From Panax quinquefolius (Eukaryota > Streptophyta > Magnoliopsida > Apiales > Araliaceae): a DNA stretch of 64,000 nucleotides. The notes beneath the pieces are model-generated. The model ran no database searches and was not told the origin of the DNA. It was given only the letters and a program-made list of their open reading frames with translations. Each line of letters begins with the position of its first letter. The first letter of the stretch is position 1. Positions 48,058 to 59,019 of this stretch are shown piece by piece. The stretch lies in NCBI GenBank assembly GCA_020205615.1, contig CM035168.1:1629830-1693829 (forward strand), read 5' to 3'. A program made the position numbers and the translations under genes.

Positions 48058-48601
48058 TATTCTGATATCTGGCCAGACAATAAAGGAATGAGAACACGAT
48101 CGTGTAAAGTGTGCAGGAACTATCAAGCAAGTAGTATTTTGACTTGTAAATTGGTGTCAGCTAAAGCTTTGTAGCAGCATCATGCTCCAGTACCTGGCTG
48201 AAGATTTCAGATAATGCCTAAAATCCAGGTCAAAACGTTCTTGAGGATTGAAGGATGGATTTGACTAGTAATGTTTGTATTCACGCGTGTATAATATCAA
48301 CCTTTAGTTTTGTGCGACTAGACTAGAGAAAATTTCAGTCATTTCATGAAAAGACTGTCCATTTTCATACGAGTATGTATGGAGTTTTAGATCTTGGCAC
48401 ATGGAGATATTTAATTTACTTGAAAATCTTTCCATTGGTATGCAAATTTGCTTGCAGTAGTAACAAAACACTCCTCTGTTGGGCATAGTAATTCTTTCAA
48501 TTAATACATAAGAAAAACAAGTATATTAGTTAGTACCTATGCGTGTTGTGTGCATAACCCACGATGAACCCCAATTTCTCAATCAAACATCTAATCTTTC
48601 C

Positions 48602-48603
<2 letters not shown>

Positions 48604-48660
<57 letters not shown>
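48604..48660. repeat. (TA)n microsatellite
   Basis: About 28 uninterrupted TA units. The surrounding 48066-49286 is AT-rich non-coding DNA with no gene that I can support. Confidence 0.95.
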
Positions 48661-48665
<5 letters not shown>

Positions 48666-49286
48666 GCGAAATCTTAAAATTCGTATTTGACCATTTTATA
48701 ATACTAACTGTTTACATTAATAAATTTACATACATTTTGAATTTTAGAGTTTGATCAGCAATAGTCCTCCATTGGGCCAACTAAGCTACTCTTTTTGACA
48801 CTCTCATCAGCCCAAGACAAAATAAAATGGGACATTGCCAGAGGGATTAGACAGGTTTAGGCAGAGCATTCAAGTGTCTTCACATGGATTTTCAATTTCT
48901 GTTTTACCATCTTCATTTCACTACTCTATGGTTGATTTTCACCATATGGGTTACTTTATCCTTGGGTTTGGCCATGACTATATAAGATATTTGGGCCGAT
49001 GATATTATATACTAACACAATACTTGCCATGCTTTATGAGTTTATGTGATATGGTTTTAATCATCATTATACTCCCTCTATCCTACTACAAGAATGTATT
49101 TTGATAGTCAAAAACTCTAATCCATTTAAGCATTAAACACACCTAGAAATGACTATTTCAAGTAATTCTTTTTCAATATTAAACTTTTACTCAATGACGT
49201 CGAGATGCCTATCAAGTTTTAATGAATTTTAATTTAATTAGGAAACAATTTATTTCACAGTTAAAAATAATTTAATTAAGCTATTT

Positions 49287-49545
49287 CACTACAAGAAAAG
49301 AAGCACATTTCGATGAATTATTTTTGACCGGAATTAATATTTTCTCGACAGAAGATTCCCTCAAAAATATACTAATTCCGATGAAATTCTGTCAAAAATG
49401 ATTACCATCTCTATCTAGGCACCAAAGTTCCCACTAGTGCTAAATCTATTCTCGACGGAATGACGCCTACTTCCGACGGAAAGCCAATATTGGTCAAGAA
49501 CTAATATGCTCCATGCATGCATGTTAATTTTCATTTTCTTAACTT
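49287..49545 (+). mobile_element. CACTA-type transposon terminus (one end only)
   Basis: CACTACAAGAAAAG at 49287-49300 matches the canonical plant EnSpm/CACTA terminal repeat. It is followed by several CGACGGAA/TTCCGACGG-like subterminal motifs (49348, 49450, 49476). I could not find the opposite end (CTTGTAGTG) in the next kilobases, so this is a fragment or a diverged element. Confidence 0.55.

Positions 49546-49548
<3 letters not shown>

Positions 49549-49591
<43 letters not shown>
49549..49591. repeat. (TA)n microsatellite
   Basis: About 21 TA units next to the CACTA-type fragment. 49592-49870 holds nothing further that I recognise. Confidence 0.95.
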
Positions 49592-49594
<3 letters not shown>

Positions 49595-49870
49595 CAATAG
49601 AACAAATCTAAATTAATAGTCTAATGCAGGCCTATATATGAAATTTGAATTAAATTTCAAATTCACTTATACATAGACAAGGTTTGTTTTAAAGATGGTT
49701 CCCAAACCTGGCTGGTAGTAATATTTGAATACACATGCATCCCACCTAACACAAGGGACAAACTGTTTAGACACATCATAATGTCGCCTTCCATGGACAA
49801 GTACGGCTCTGCCAAAATCTAATCCAACAAACCAATTTATTAATTATTTCGATTCTTTATATATATATAT

Positions 49871-50020
49871 AGAATTGTTAAATCTACAATATTTTTTATT
49901 ATTTCCATAATAAAAGTGTCGCTGTAGATGTATAACGACGGTGAAAACTGTCGTTATAGGATCTATAACGACATTTTTGTTGTGAAAATAATATTTTATG
50001 TTATGAATTTAACAATTTCC
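49871..50020. mobile_element. 150-bp MITE inserted in a TA repeat
   Basis: Ends AGAATTGTTAAATC and GAATTTAACAATTTCC are inverted repeats. Inner pairs TATAACGACGG and CGTTATAGATC-like sequence continue the palindrome. It is flanked on both sides by TATATATATA, consistent with insertion into, and duplication of, TA. It shares termini with the element at 42104-42241. Confidence 0.7.
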
Positions 50021-50071
50021 TATATATATATATATGGTCCGCATCCATCGCAATCGATTGCAGGGAGCAAC

Positions 50072-50742
50072 AAAAAAAAGTCATGCTACTACAACTTATA
50101 ACAACTACTGAAACAATTAAAAAAAGGATATTTTGTAATATTATTAATACTAATATTAATATTTTGTAATATTAGTATTAATAATATTTATATTAATAAT
50201 AGTAATAACTAATATGAATATCAACACTAGTATTACTATTATTCTTATTAATATAAATTTTATTAATATAACTAACTAATTTATATTATTCTTAGAAATT
50301 CTTGGATTCAATTATGCTCTGCTTGCTTGTTTTCATAGTCGATCTATTCATATGAATCTTGGTCGAGTTTCAAATTGAGTTGGACAAAAATTAAAAGTTT
50401 AAATTACAATGAAATATTAGTTAGTGATATTGATAGTATTAATATTATTAATATTTATATTAATAATAATAATAGTAATACTAGTATTAATATTCATATT
50501 AGTTATTACTATTATTAATATAAATATTATTAATACTAATATTATAAAATACTAATATTAATATTAATAATATTACAAAATATTTATTATTAATATTAAT
50601 ATTATAAATACAAATATTACAAAATATTAATATTAATAGTAAAATGACGCTACAACTTGTAGCGACTATGACAATTAAAAAGGGAGATGTTCCTTTTTAA
50701 TTGTCCCAATCACTATAAATTGTAGTGGCATGACTTTTTTTT
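50072..50742. mobile_element. 671-bp foldback element with AT-rich palindromic core
   Basis: The left end AAAGTCATGCTACTACAACT pairs with the right end GTAGTGGCATGACTTT, and both arms continue through a CAATTAAAAA segment for about 60 bp. Between them lie mirrored runs of AATATTAATA and TAGTAATACTAG. There is no coding region. The arms and the core together could fold into one long hairpin. Confidence 0.75.
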
Positions 50743-50780
50743 AATTCTTTCGTGACAATCAATTCTGTAGATCTTTGAAC

Positions 50781-50853
<73 letters not shown>

Positions 50854-50861
50854 CGCGCGCG
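50781..50861. repeat. Compound microsatellite (AT)n(GT)n(GC)n
   Basis: About 11 AT units, then about 21 GT units, then about 8 GC units with no interruption, 81 bp of strictly alternating purine and pyrimidine. Confidence 0.97.
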
Positions 50862-50891
50862 TTTTATGATTTGAGTTTAGATTTTTACATA

Positions 50892-51992
50892 GGGAAAAAA
50901 TATCTTTACCCCATTGTGTTTGTAGTGTTTTAAGCAATTAGCTACTGTTCTTTTAAAATATTCAATTAGCCCACTATACTTTTTAAAAATATTCAATTAA
51001 ACAATTTCGTCCAATTTAATGTTCAAATAATTTGGTGTTGGTGTGCTTGGGTGGTCTGATTGTGAATGGCCAACCCTATTCTGCTTCTCGGATTTCATGG
51101 TGCCTGCCGGATTTTTTTATTTTAATTTGGGTTTTCTATTTGTATTTATACATATTATAAATATTTTAGGTAAAAAAAAGAAATAAAATAAAACATAAAA
51201 ATATTTTTATTTTTAAAAATTTTATAAGTATTTTAAAATATAAGAGTATTTTTATTTTAAAATAAAACATACATATTATAAATATTTAGGTAAAGAAAAA
51301 GAAAGAAAATAAAACATAAAAATATTTTTATTTTTAAATTTTTATAAGTATTTTAAAACATAAAAGTATTTTTATTTTTATTTTTAAAATAAAACATACA
51401 TATTATGAATATTATAATATTAATTTTTATTAATATTATACATATTATAAATATTTAGCTAAAGAAAAGAAAAAAAATAAAACATAAAAATACTTTAACA
51501 TACATATTATGAATATTATAATATTAATTTTTATTAATAATATACATATTATAAATATTTAGGTAAAGAAAAAGAAAGAAAATAAAACATAAAAGTACTT
51601 TAACATACATATTATGAATATTATAATATTAATTTTTATTAATATTATACCTTTTATAAATATTTAGGTAAAGAAAAAGAAAGAAAATAAAACATAAAAA
51701 TACTTTTAAAATCACAGTGAGCCAATGTAAATTTTTTTAAAGTGCAGTGGTTCAAAAGTATTAGAAATTTGGCTGACTGACTTGCCACGTAGGAAATAAT
51801 TTGTTTTATATTTTTCAAAATCCACGTAGGAAAATTGACCCAATTTGTTAACGTCCGTGAGCAAAATTGGACACGAAATTGCTTGATTGAATATTTTTAA
51901 AAAATACAGTAAGCTAATTGAATATTTTAAAAATACAATAACTAATTGCTTAAAATACTACAACCTCAGTAGACTAAAGGTGCTTTTTCCCT
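50892..51992. mobile_element. MULE-like element with long inverted ends
   Basis: About 125-bp terminal inverted repeats: the left arm (50892-51018) starts GGGAAAAAATATC and the right arm (51867-51991) ends GCTTTTTCCC. Both contain TTTTAAGCAATTAG or its complement and AATATTCAATTAG blocks. Candidate 9-bp target duplication: TTTTACATA at 50883-50891 and TTCTACATA at 51993-52001 (8 of 9 match). Length, arm size and 9-bp duplication fit non-autonomous Mutator-like elements. The interior is an AT-rich tandem array and encodes nothing. Confidence 0.7.
51148..51710. repeat. AT-rich tandem array inside the MULE-like element
   Basis: Five units, each starting near ACATATTATAAATATTTAGG and passing through AAAGAAAGAAAATAAAACAT. 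The first two are about 120 bp and the last three about 103 bp, the latter with an extra TATTATGAATATTATAATAT block. Confidence 0.8.
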
Positions 51993-52001
51993 TTCTACAT
52001 A

Positions 52002-52600
52002 TATATACTCTTCTCTTCTCACTATGACAAATTAAAAAAAAAACGTAAAAATAAAAATAATCAATAAGTTTAAGCTGTGGGATACATATTGGGATTAATA
52101 TAAATGAATGGCCTCACGCATATGTGGAGGGTGTAATATGATTTCATGACAATGCATTGCCTGAAGTAATTAAGAAGAGAATTATGAAGCCATACGATTT
52201 CAGTATAATTTCAACTTAATTATAATAATAAATAGAGGACGTGGAGTACTAATATTCAATACAACAATGAAAACATTCTTAATTATCATGGAGTATCAAT
52301 CACGTGACGGTAGATATGTACTTGAGGATGAGTATGATCTTTATAAAATAATTCTATATGCCCACAAACTATATTTATTCCGTGTATTGAATAATAAAAA
52401 AAATAATATACAAAATTAATGAATCTCATCAATTATTAATCAAATTAATGATAGTGTTTGGACATGATTATTTGAGCTCGAATGATTTGGTAGGTTATCT
52501 TAGCCCACCATAAATTAATTAACCTAAAAAGTCATAATTTGAAAGTATTATTGTTAGTAATTTAATTTTTTATGCACAGATAAGTTTTTCTCATATTTTT
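52002..52600. other. AT-rich intergenic DNA
   Basis: No gene, RNA or repeat boundary that I can support. Confidence 0.6.
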
Positions 52601-52855
52601 CTATGTGGGACTGGGGTGTTACAAATTCTTTCACTTAAATTTTTGACGTCTCCGTTAGAACCGATCACATACACGATGCATAAATCTTTGTCTCTCTTGC
52701 CACTGTGGGATAATACCGTCTGATTTCGTGTCCCCACCTCTGGACCTCCATATCTCCATTGTGAGATAATACCATCAGCCTTCGTGTCCCCACTTTCGAC
52801 AACCCGATCGGATGACCCGACTCGAGTTTTCGAGAGTCGGCTCTGATATCATGTG
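52601..52855 (-). mobile_element. LTR-retroelement remnant (internal region only)
   Basis: TGTGGGACTGGGGTGTTACA (52603-52622) looks like an LTR edge, and GGCTCTGATATCATGTG (from about 52837) reads on the minus strand as TGATATCAGAGCC, close to an initiator-Met primer site next to a TG/CA edge. Between them are about 230 non-coding bases with two copies of a CCACTGTGGGATAATACC-like unit 60 bp apart. I could not match the two flanks to each other as an LTR pair, so the element type (TRIM or other) stays open. Confidence 0.4.
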
Positions 52856-53329
52856 AAACAATCTGGGTTAAATCCCGAGTCCGGAACAAATCTTGGGTCA
52901 AATATCAAGTTTGAATCGAATCAAATCCATCCAAATAAGAACTTAAACCACTGACCTAATAGTATATTCTTGGGTCCTTAACACTAATATACAATAATTA
53001 TAAAGTATTTACAAAAATAAAACATCCACAAAATAATTACAAAAATAACTCAACAGTCAGTTACGGAGTATTAACTCCCTACACGTCAGTTACGGAGTTT
53101 CATATTTTCAACCAACCGATCAACAATTCACGCGAAGAAAACAAGCAACTTTGAGATCGAAAAACAGAGCAACGACAGATCGGAGAAGACGACTTCTCCA
53201 ACGGCGATGCAACTCTGAGATCAGATAATATCGAAGAAGATCAACAGTAACTTCAAGTTCAACAGCAACTTCAAGATCAACAACAACTTCAAGATAAGTA
53301 ACCAACCTCTGTAACAACTTTGAGTTTAA
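52856..53329. other. Intergenic DNA
   Basis: Short imperfect repeats (CAGTCAGTTACGGAGT twice at 53050-53100; CAACTTCAAGATCAAC units at 53245-53300). No gene supported. Confidence 0.55.
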
Positions 53330-54910
53330 AGTTTATATGCATATACTTACCCCGTGGGTACTATATACTCGTATGTTGGTTATCTTTCTTAAGTTTTTTT
53401 GCTCTTTAATTGGTAACAAAGTCAGTATACTTACTGTTTTGATTTCAAAATGCATGTAAAAATATGTTTTATATTCTGGTTACTAAGTACATATAAATTG
53501 GTTACTGTTTATTATTAATTTGGTTACTGTATAATGATTATTTGGTTGCTATATACTTTAAATGTTTATTTAGTTACCCCGTGGTTACTATATACTCGTA
53601 TATTGGTTACATTTCTTAAGTTTTTCGCTCTTTAATTGGTCACAAAGTCAGTATACTGACTATTTTGATTGCAAAATGCATGTAAAAATATGTTTTATAT
53701 ATTAGGTTCTTAAGTACATAAAATTGGTTCTTGTTTATTATTGATTTGAGTCTTGTATAATATTTATTTAGTTCTTTGTATATTTTAAATGTTTATTTGG
53801 TTACCCAAGTAGTTACTATATTTTTGTATATTGGTTACCTTTCTTAAGTTTTTCGCTCTTTGATTGGTCACAAAGTCGATTATCTTGTTATTTTGATTGC
53901 AAAATTAATGTAAAAATATGTTTTATATTACAGTTACTAAGAACATAGAAATTGATTCTTTATTTATTATTGATTTAGTTCTTTGTATAATGTTTATTTG
54001 ATTCTTGTATACTTTAAATGTATATTCTACTGATGTTTTTTATATTGATGGTTACTTATTAAATACATTAGTTATCTTCCTACAACTATTGGATCTTTAA
54101 GTACATATTGATGTTTTTTATATTGATGTTTTTTATATTGTTTGTTTTTGCTGTAAAATGCATGTCAAATATGTTTTATGTTATGGATACTAAGTAAATA
54201 TATGTTGGTTACTATCTAATCTAGATTTGGTTAGTATATAATGCTGACTTGTTTACTGTGTAATATTACCATGGTTACTACATAATATTAATGTGTTTAT
54301 ATCTTTGATTTTTTTTATATTGATGGTTCTTGATTAACTACATTGGTTACCTTCATACACCTTGTTAGTCTTTAATTTGTAACAAATTCATTCTTTCTTG
54401 ATTGTTTTGGTTGTAAAATGAATGTAAAAATATTTTTATATATAATCTTGCTACTAATTACATATATCTTGGTTCTTGTATAATATGTATTTAGATCTTT
54501 AAGGTGTTTATTTGGTTACTCTATAATGTTATTGAGTTTTATAATTGTTTCTTTTATATTGGTGGTTACTTATTGACTACATTGGTTACCTTCATACAAC
54601 TGTTAATCTGATTATATATATTGGTTGTTGTATACTATTTAATTGGTTACAGTATAATGATTATTTGGTTGCAGTGACAATTTGGCAATTTTTGTCAAGT
54701 TTGAAGTGTCAGATTTTGGCGTTTTCGGAGCCTAATTTCATTGAAAACGGGTCAACGATCAAAAATCACCAGCTTTGCTGGTTAACTGCAGGGTTTTTTG
54801 GTCAAATTCCATCATTTAGGCCTTCAAAATTGCATGTAAAATGTGGTTTATGTTCTGGTTACTAAGATTATGTAATTTGGTTACTATTTAATATTGATTT
54901 GGTTACTTTA
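53330..54910 (+). repeat. Degenerate tandem array, period about 228 bp
   Basis: TTTCTTAAGTTTTT recurs at 53385, 53612 and 53840 (spacing 227 and 228). A second landmark, AAAATGCATGTAAAAATATG, recurs at about 53448, 53670, 53899, 54151, 54414 and 54824. The units are rich in TTGGTTAC. Later units are longer and more diverged. No intact frame runs through it. Confidence 0.75.
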
Positions 54911-55796
54911 CAATATTTATTCATTTGTTAGACAATGGGGACTGACAGTAACCAATACAACAAATTTAATTGTTTACAGGAATATATAATTGTTTACTGT
55001 TAGTAACCATTAACCACATGGTTGGTAACATTTTTGATGGTGTATAGTAACCAAAATTGATGTTGATTAATATTTTAATTTTTGATTCCATCATGAGTTA
55101 TCAATATAAAGTAAACATATATATTGAACAATTGGTAACTGTTCTGAAATATTTTTATGTAAATTTGGTTACCCATCTAAAATAAAATGGTTACCTCTAT
55201 ATTCATATTTAGTTACCAACTGGCATGGACCATTTTCAGATAACTTTTATAACTACGTAATTTAAAAGTATCCATCAGCTAGATAAATGGGAACCCTCAC
55301 ATGTACATTAAGCACTTCATAATTGTTCTGATATAAGTTTTTAATTATTTGATTACTAACCAAAACTAAAATGGTTACCCTTATATGGTCACTAAATTTG
55401 TGGAATATTTAAAACGTTTATACATTTCCTTCTTTCTTGCCCTGAATCGCAACCTTTACATTACATCTCTTTGATTCAATCTTATATCATGAATCGTTAC
55501 AACAAAATGACTATACAAAGTCTTACATCCTAACTAAATATCCATATACATTGGATAACTCAACTTACAATTCAACAACATGTTACGTTCAAAATATGAA
55601 ATACATTTCTCATAAAACATAAGTAATCTCCGTGAATATAGATCTCTATAACTCACTTAGCACATAACTTTACCTTAAAATCTTGACCTGCATAAGTGGT
55701 TATTTGCAAGAGTGAGCTCGACAAATGACAAGAAAATCTAATGCTTTTCATGCATCACATAACACGTAATAATATGCTAAACATACATATCATAAT
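54911..55796. other. Intergenic DNA with GGTTAC / GTAACC motifs
   Basis: Up to about 55390 the same hexamer continues, now mostly as GTAACC, the opposite orientation, with some GGTTAC. 55400-55796 contains GAGTGAGCTCGACAAATGAC, reminiscent of a gypsy LTR block (GTGAGCTCAACTAGCCC in the LTRs above), but no LTR ends are visible. Confidence 0.45.
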
Positions 55797-57111
55797 TGTT
55801 AGTTTTTGAGTATATGATGTTTTGATTGATGACTAATTTAAGTGTGCATGGTTCATGATTTATTATTATATTAAATGTGCATGAATTATGGGTTATAATA
55901 TTATAGTTGATATGCATGAGACATGGGTATTGCATGAACTATTATTGCTGATTTCTTTCTGTTGGTAGTTGGAATATGTTCAAAATCAGTTCAGATTTGA
56001 ATTAATATTATGGAAGATTTGATTTGGAGGATATCAAGAAAGATTTGGATTAGAGCTTATTAAGGTATGTTGGTATAACAGATATTATGGTCCTTAAGGT
56101 ATGCTAGGCCAAATTGGCTCCTCTGTTTCATCAGTATAGCTCGTGGGTAATAAGTTAATTAAGGAGTGTGTCTTGCTTAGTGGAGCCCACATTAGTTATT
56201 GATATTTTGGTATCTTATTTTGAAAAGGAGTCCTACTGAAGCTATCATCCTTATTTATCTCCTTTGCTATTGTCTAACTCAGTTGATTAGGTGTAGAATT
56301 TCACTCCTTGATTTCAGCTCTTCAAAATCAAATAACTAGTGCATATCTGCTTATTATCTTTCTGTTGATTCAAAGTTGCCAAAATTATGGAGAGGCTACA
56401 AACGGGACTGAGAAATCTTAGCCATCTTATATTATAGCCGTTGCTCTCTTGCAATATATATATCTCATCTCTTCGGTTGTTAAGGACACACGAACTACCA
56501 GCAATCAAATTAAGAGAATACATCAGAGCTTACAAATTGTTTTAGTCCAGCCTTATATTCTTATATAGCATATTCTTTTGTGCGGGAAATTTCTTTTCCT
56601 TGTAAACCGAAAGTAAGCATAGTTTTTACTTGAGGGTTCCTATTTTAGCTAGTCTACATTTATAGAAAGGCTTCAAGGGTCTCGATGGTGAAAAGGTGCG
56701 ATAGTGTACACATTGCGGAGGTGCAAACCGGCATAGGTGTCCAACATCGATTTCGAGCTTCTTTGTAACAGGAGTAATTTATGTATTGAGTTTTAAATAG
56801 CAATAAAAAGAGTCTCCAATCCTAGTTGGGATTGGGCGTGGATTAAACTACTAGATAGAGGATAGAAATTTGAACCACGTAAAAATCTTGGTGTCTTTAT
56901 ATTTCTGCACTTTTACTTTGTGTTGGTTTAAAGTTCTGCGTTCTGAGTTATATCAGTTTTTAGATACACTAATCTAGACACCAAAATAGACAGGCACAAC
57001 TGTCTGAATTAATCCTGTAGCAGAAAATTGCAAAAAGTTGTCACTGTTTATTACATTAAGTATAAACACCTATTCACCCCCCCTCTAGGTGTGCGTATTT
57101 ACTGAATTACA
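55797..57111 (+). repeat. 5' LTR of the Ty1/copia (SIRE/Maximus-type) element
   Basis: The right end is firm: TTCACCCCCCCTCTAGGTGT, common near the end of copia LTRs, then GAATTACA at 57111, two bases before the primer site. The left end is set at TGTTAGTTTTTGAG (55797) because it gives a TG...CA repeat of 1315 bp, usual for this lineage. It cannot be confirmed without the 3' LTR, which lies outside the window. Possible signals: TATATATAT at 56455-56463 and AATAAA at 56804-56809. Confidence 0.75.
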
Positions 57112-57113
57112 TT

Positions 57114-57125
57114 TGGTATCAGAGC
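57114..57125 (+). other. Primer binding site of the copia element
   Basis: TGGTATCAGAGC, a perfect match to the usual site for initiator-Met tRNA, two bases after the LTR end. Confidence 0.95.
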
Positions 57126-57171
57126 AAGGCTCTACTAATATTGATCGTTGCAGGTCGTAGGGGAAGATCCT

Positions 57172-58110
57172 ATGGCACACCTAAACTTTCAAGAAGGTCA
57201 ATCAACAAGTAGGCCACCACTGTTGCTCGGAAGTGAAAACTTCAACTTTTGGAAGTTTAGAATGAAGATCTATCTGAACCGTGACCCATGGGAATGGTGG
57301 GTTGTCGAACATGGACCAGTCATTCCGCGGCATGATGATGGCAAGCCAAAGAATCTCATGGAAATGGACTCAAATGAATCGTATATGATGTCTTATAATT
57401 CCAAGGCCATGAATACACTCTTAAGTGGCATGGTTCAGTCGGAGATAGATAAGGTCTCGTCTTGTACTATGGCTAAGGAAATTTGGGACACAGTCATCAT
57501 GAGCCACGAGGGTACTACTGAAGTGAAGGAGGTCAAGCCGAGCATGCTAATGCATGAATACGAGCTATTCAAATTGGAGAAAAATGAATCAATTAGAGAT
57601 GCCCAAGCAAGATTCCTTACTCTAATGAATTCTCTAAACATGCTCGGACGAAAGATTGATCAAAAGGAAATCAACCGAAAGCTTCTTAGAGCCATGCCAA
57701 AGCGATTCACACCAAAAGTTACAATACTTCAAGACTTGGCCACAATCAGCACAATGGAAACTCTTACCTTATTTGGAGAACTTGAAGAGTTTGAAAACCA
57801 ACTAAAATGGTATGATGAAGAAGATGAGGCACCTAAGAAAAAGACCTTGGCTCTACAAGCTGAAAGCTACATAGAAGGCTTTGATGAAGATTCGGATGAA
57901 GAAATAACATTAATGACCAGAAAATTGAGGGAGCTGATCGGAAAGAAGAATAAACCAAAATTACCAACAAAAGCCTTCAACAATAAGAAAGATTTCAAGC
58001 AAAAGCCTTAAGAGGAAACCTGTTTCGAATGTGGAAGGCTTGGGCACTTCAAAGGAGATTGCTTCCAACTAAAAAGAAAGAACAAAGCAAATGGTTCAAA
58101 AGGAAGGCTC
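57172..58110 (+). pseudogene. Copia gag (capsid and zinc knuckle) with a stop
   Basis: First ATG at 57172 (MAHLNFQEGQSTSRPPLL), 47 bases after the primer site. The capsid-like region follows (FNFWKFRMKIYLNRDPWEWW, then the MHEYELFKLEKNESI segment). A TAA at 58009-58011 stops the frame just before an in-frame CCHC knuckle, CFECGRLGHFKGDCF (58021-58065). The frame is lost again near 58105. Gag forms the virus-like particle of the element; this copy would lack its nucleocapsid. Confidence 0.88.
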
Positions 58111-58650
58111 TCATGACATGGAGTGATGATGAATCTGATCATGAAGATCAAGAAGAAGAAAGCTGCTTCAAGCTGTGCTTCACCGGAGTACCTGATGAGG
58201 AAACATCTGAGGTAAGTCCTGAACTTGGAGAAATTACTATTTCTGATTATCTTGTTTTAAAAAATGAAAACCTTCGTATGAAAGAGAAAAATGCTCACTT
58301 GAAAAGTTGGATAAATGACTTAATGAAGGAAGTAGAAACTTTAATTGAGGAAAAATAAGAAATAGTTAAAGATTGCTCATCATGTGAAGTATCTCAGTTG
58401 AATGCTAAAATTGGATATTTAGATAATTATAATAAAATTTTATATAATCGTGCAAACAAATTAAATGAAGAAAATAATAGCCTTAAAAAGGAAAATGATG
58501 ATCTAAAAGAAAGCTTGAAAATGAGAGATACATGTATAGATGCTTTTAATGATGGAAAAATAATAAACATGCAAAATAATAATGAGGAAGAAATAATATC
58601 TTTGAAAAGGATCTTGCAAAATTTGTTTAAGGAGAAGAGAATTTAAATAT
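58111..58650 (+). pseudogene. Copia gag-pol: acidic and coiled-coil region
   Basis: A frame from about 58105 reads ALMTWSDDESDHEDQEEES, an acidic linker typical after gag in this lineage. A long heptad-like region follows (VLKNENLRMKEKNAHLKSWI, then LNEENNSLKKENDDLKESLK) that should form a coiled coil. TAA at 58356-58358 interrupts it in frame, and the frame ends at 58646. Confidence 0.8.
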
Positions 58651-58651
58651 A

Positions 58652-59019
58652 ATGTTGGGTGCTCAAAGGTCAAGCTTTGATAAACAAGGAATTGGATATA
58701 ATCCTGTTAAAAACATAAAAAGCACGACTAATAAAATTAGAGTAATAAATAATAAACCAAGGAACAAGCCTCTTTATTGCTTACCTTATGTTACTTGCAG
58801 AAAATGTGGTTTAAAAGGACATTTTGATACAAACCGTAATAAAATGAAAATAAAGCAAGTTTGGGTAAAGAAAGGAGATTTAATTACTCTTAACAATATT
58901 TCCACCCAAAAATGCAGTTTGGGTACCAAACGATGAGTTACTTCTTGGTTTTATAGGTATGCTTAAAAGCTAAAGTACCACCACATAAATGGGTACTTGA
59001 CAGTGGATGCTCTAGACAC
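58652..59019 (+). pseudogene. Copia: second Cys-His region and protease start
   Basis: The frame 58652-58936 has CRKCGLKGHFDTNRN, a knuckle lacking its last Cys, then QVWVKKGD. A shift before 58970 leads into the protease frame, with [13 protein letters not shown] (about 58987-59026) carrying the D-S-G active site. Confidence 0.8.

Noticed and set aside
48539..50937. Open frames with poly-Tyr/Ile or poly-Thr/His runs (48539-48754, 49415-49597, 50713-50937)
   Set aside because: They are produced by TA and GT microsatellites.
52002..53000. A complete TRIM element with paired LTRs
   Set aside because: The sequences left of 52622 and right of 52852 do not match each other.
53120..53317. 65-residue minus-strand frame with repeated EVAVELEVTVDL
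   Set aside because: It is a translation of short CAACTTCAAGATCAAC repeats; no start context or family.
55400..55780. Another gypsy LTR fragment (GAGTGAGCTCGACA block)
   Set aside because: Only one short block is similar; no LTR termini, TATA box or interior found.
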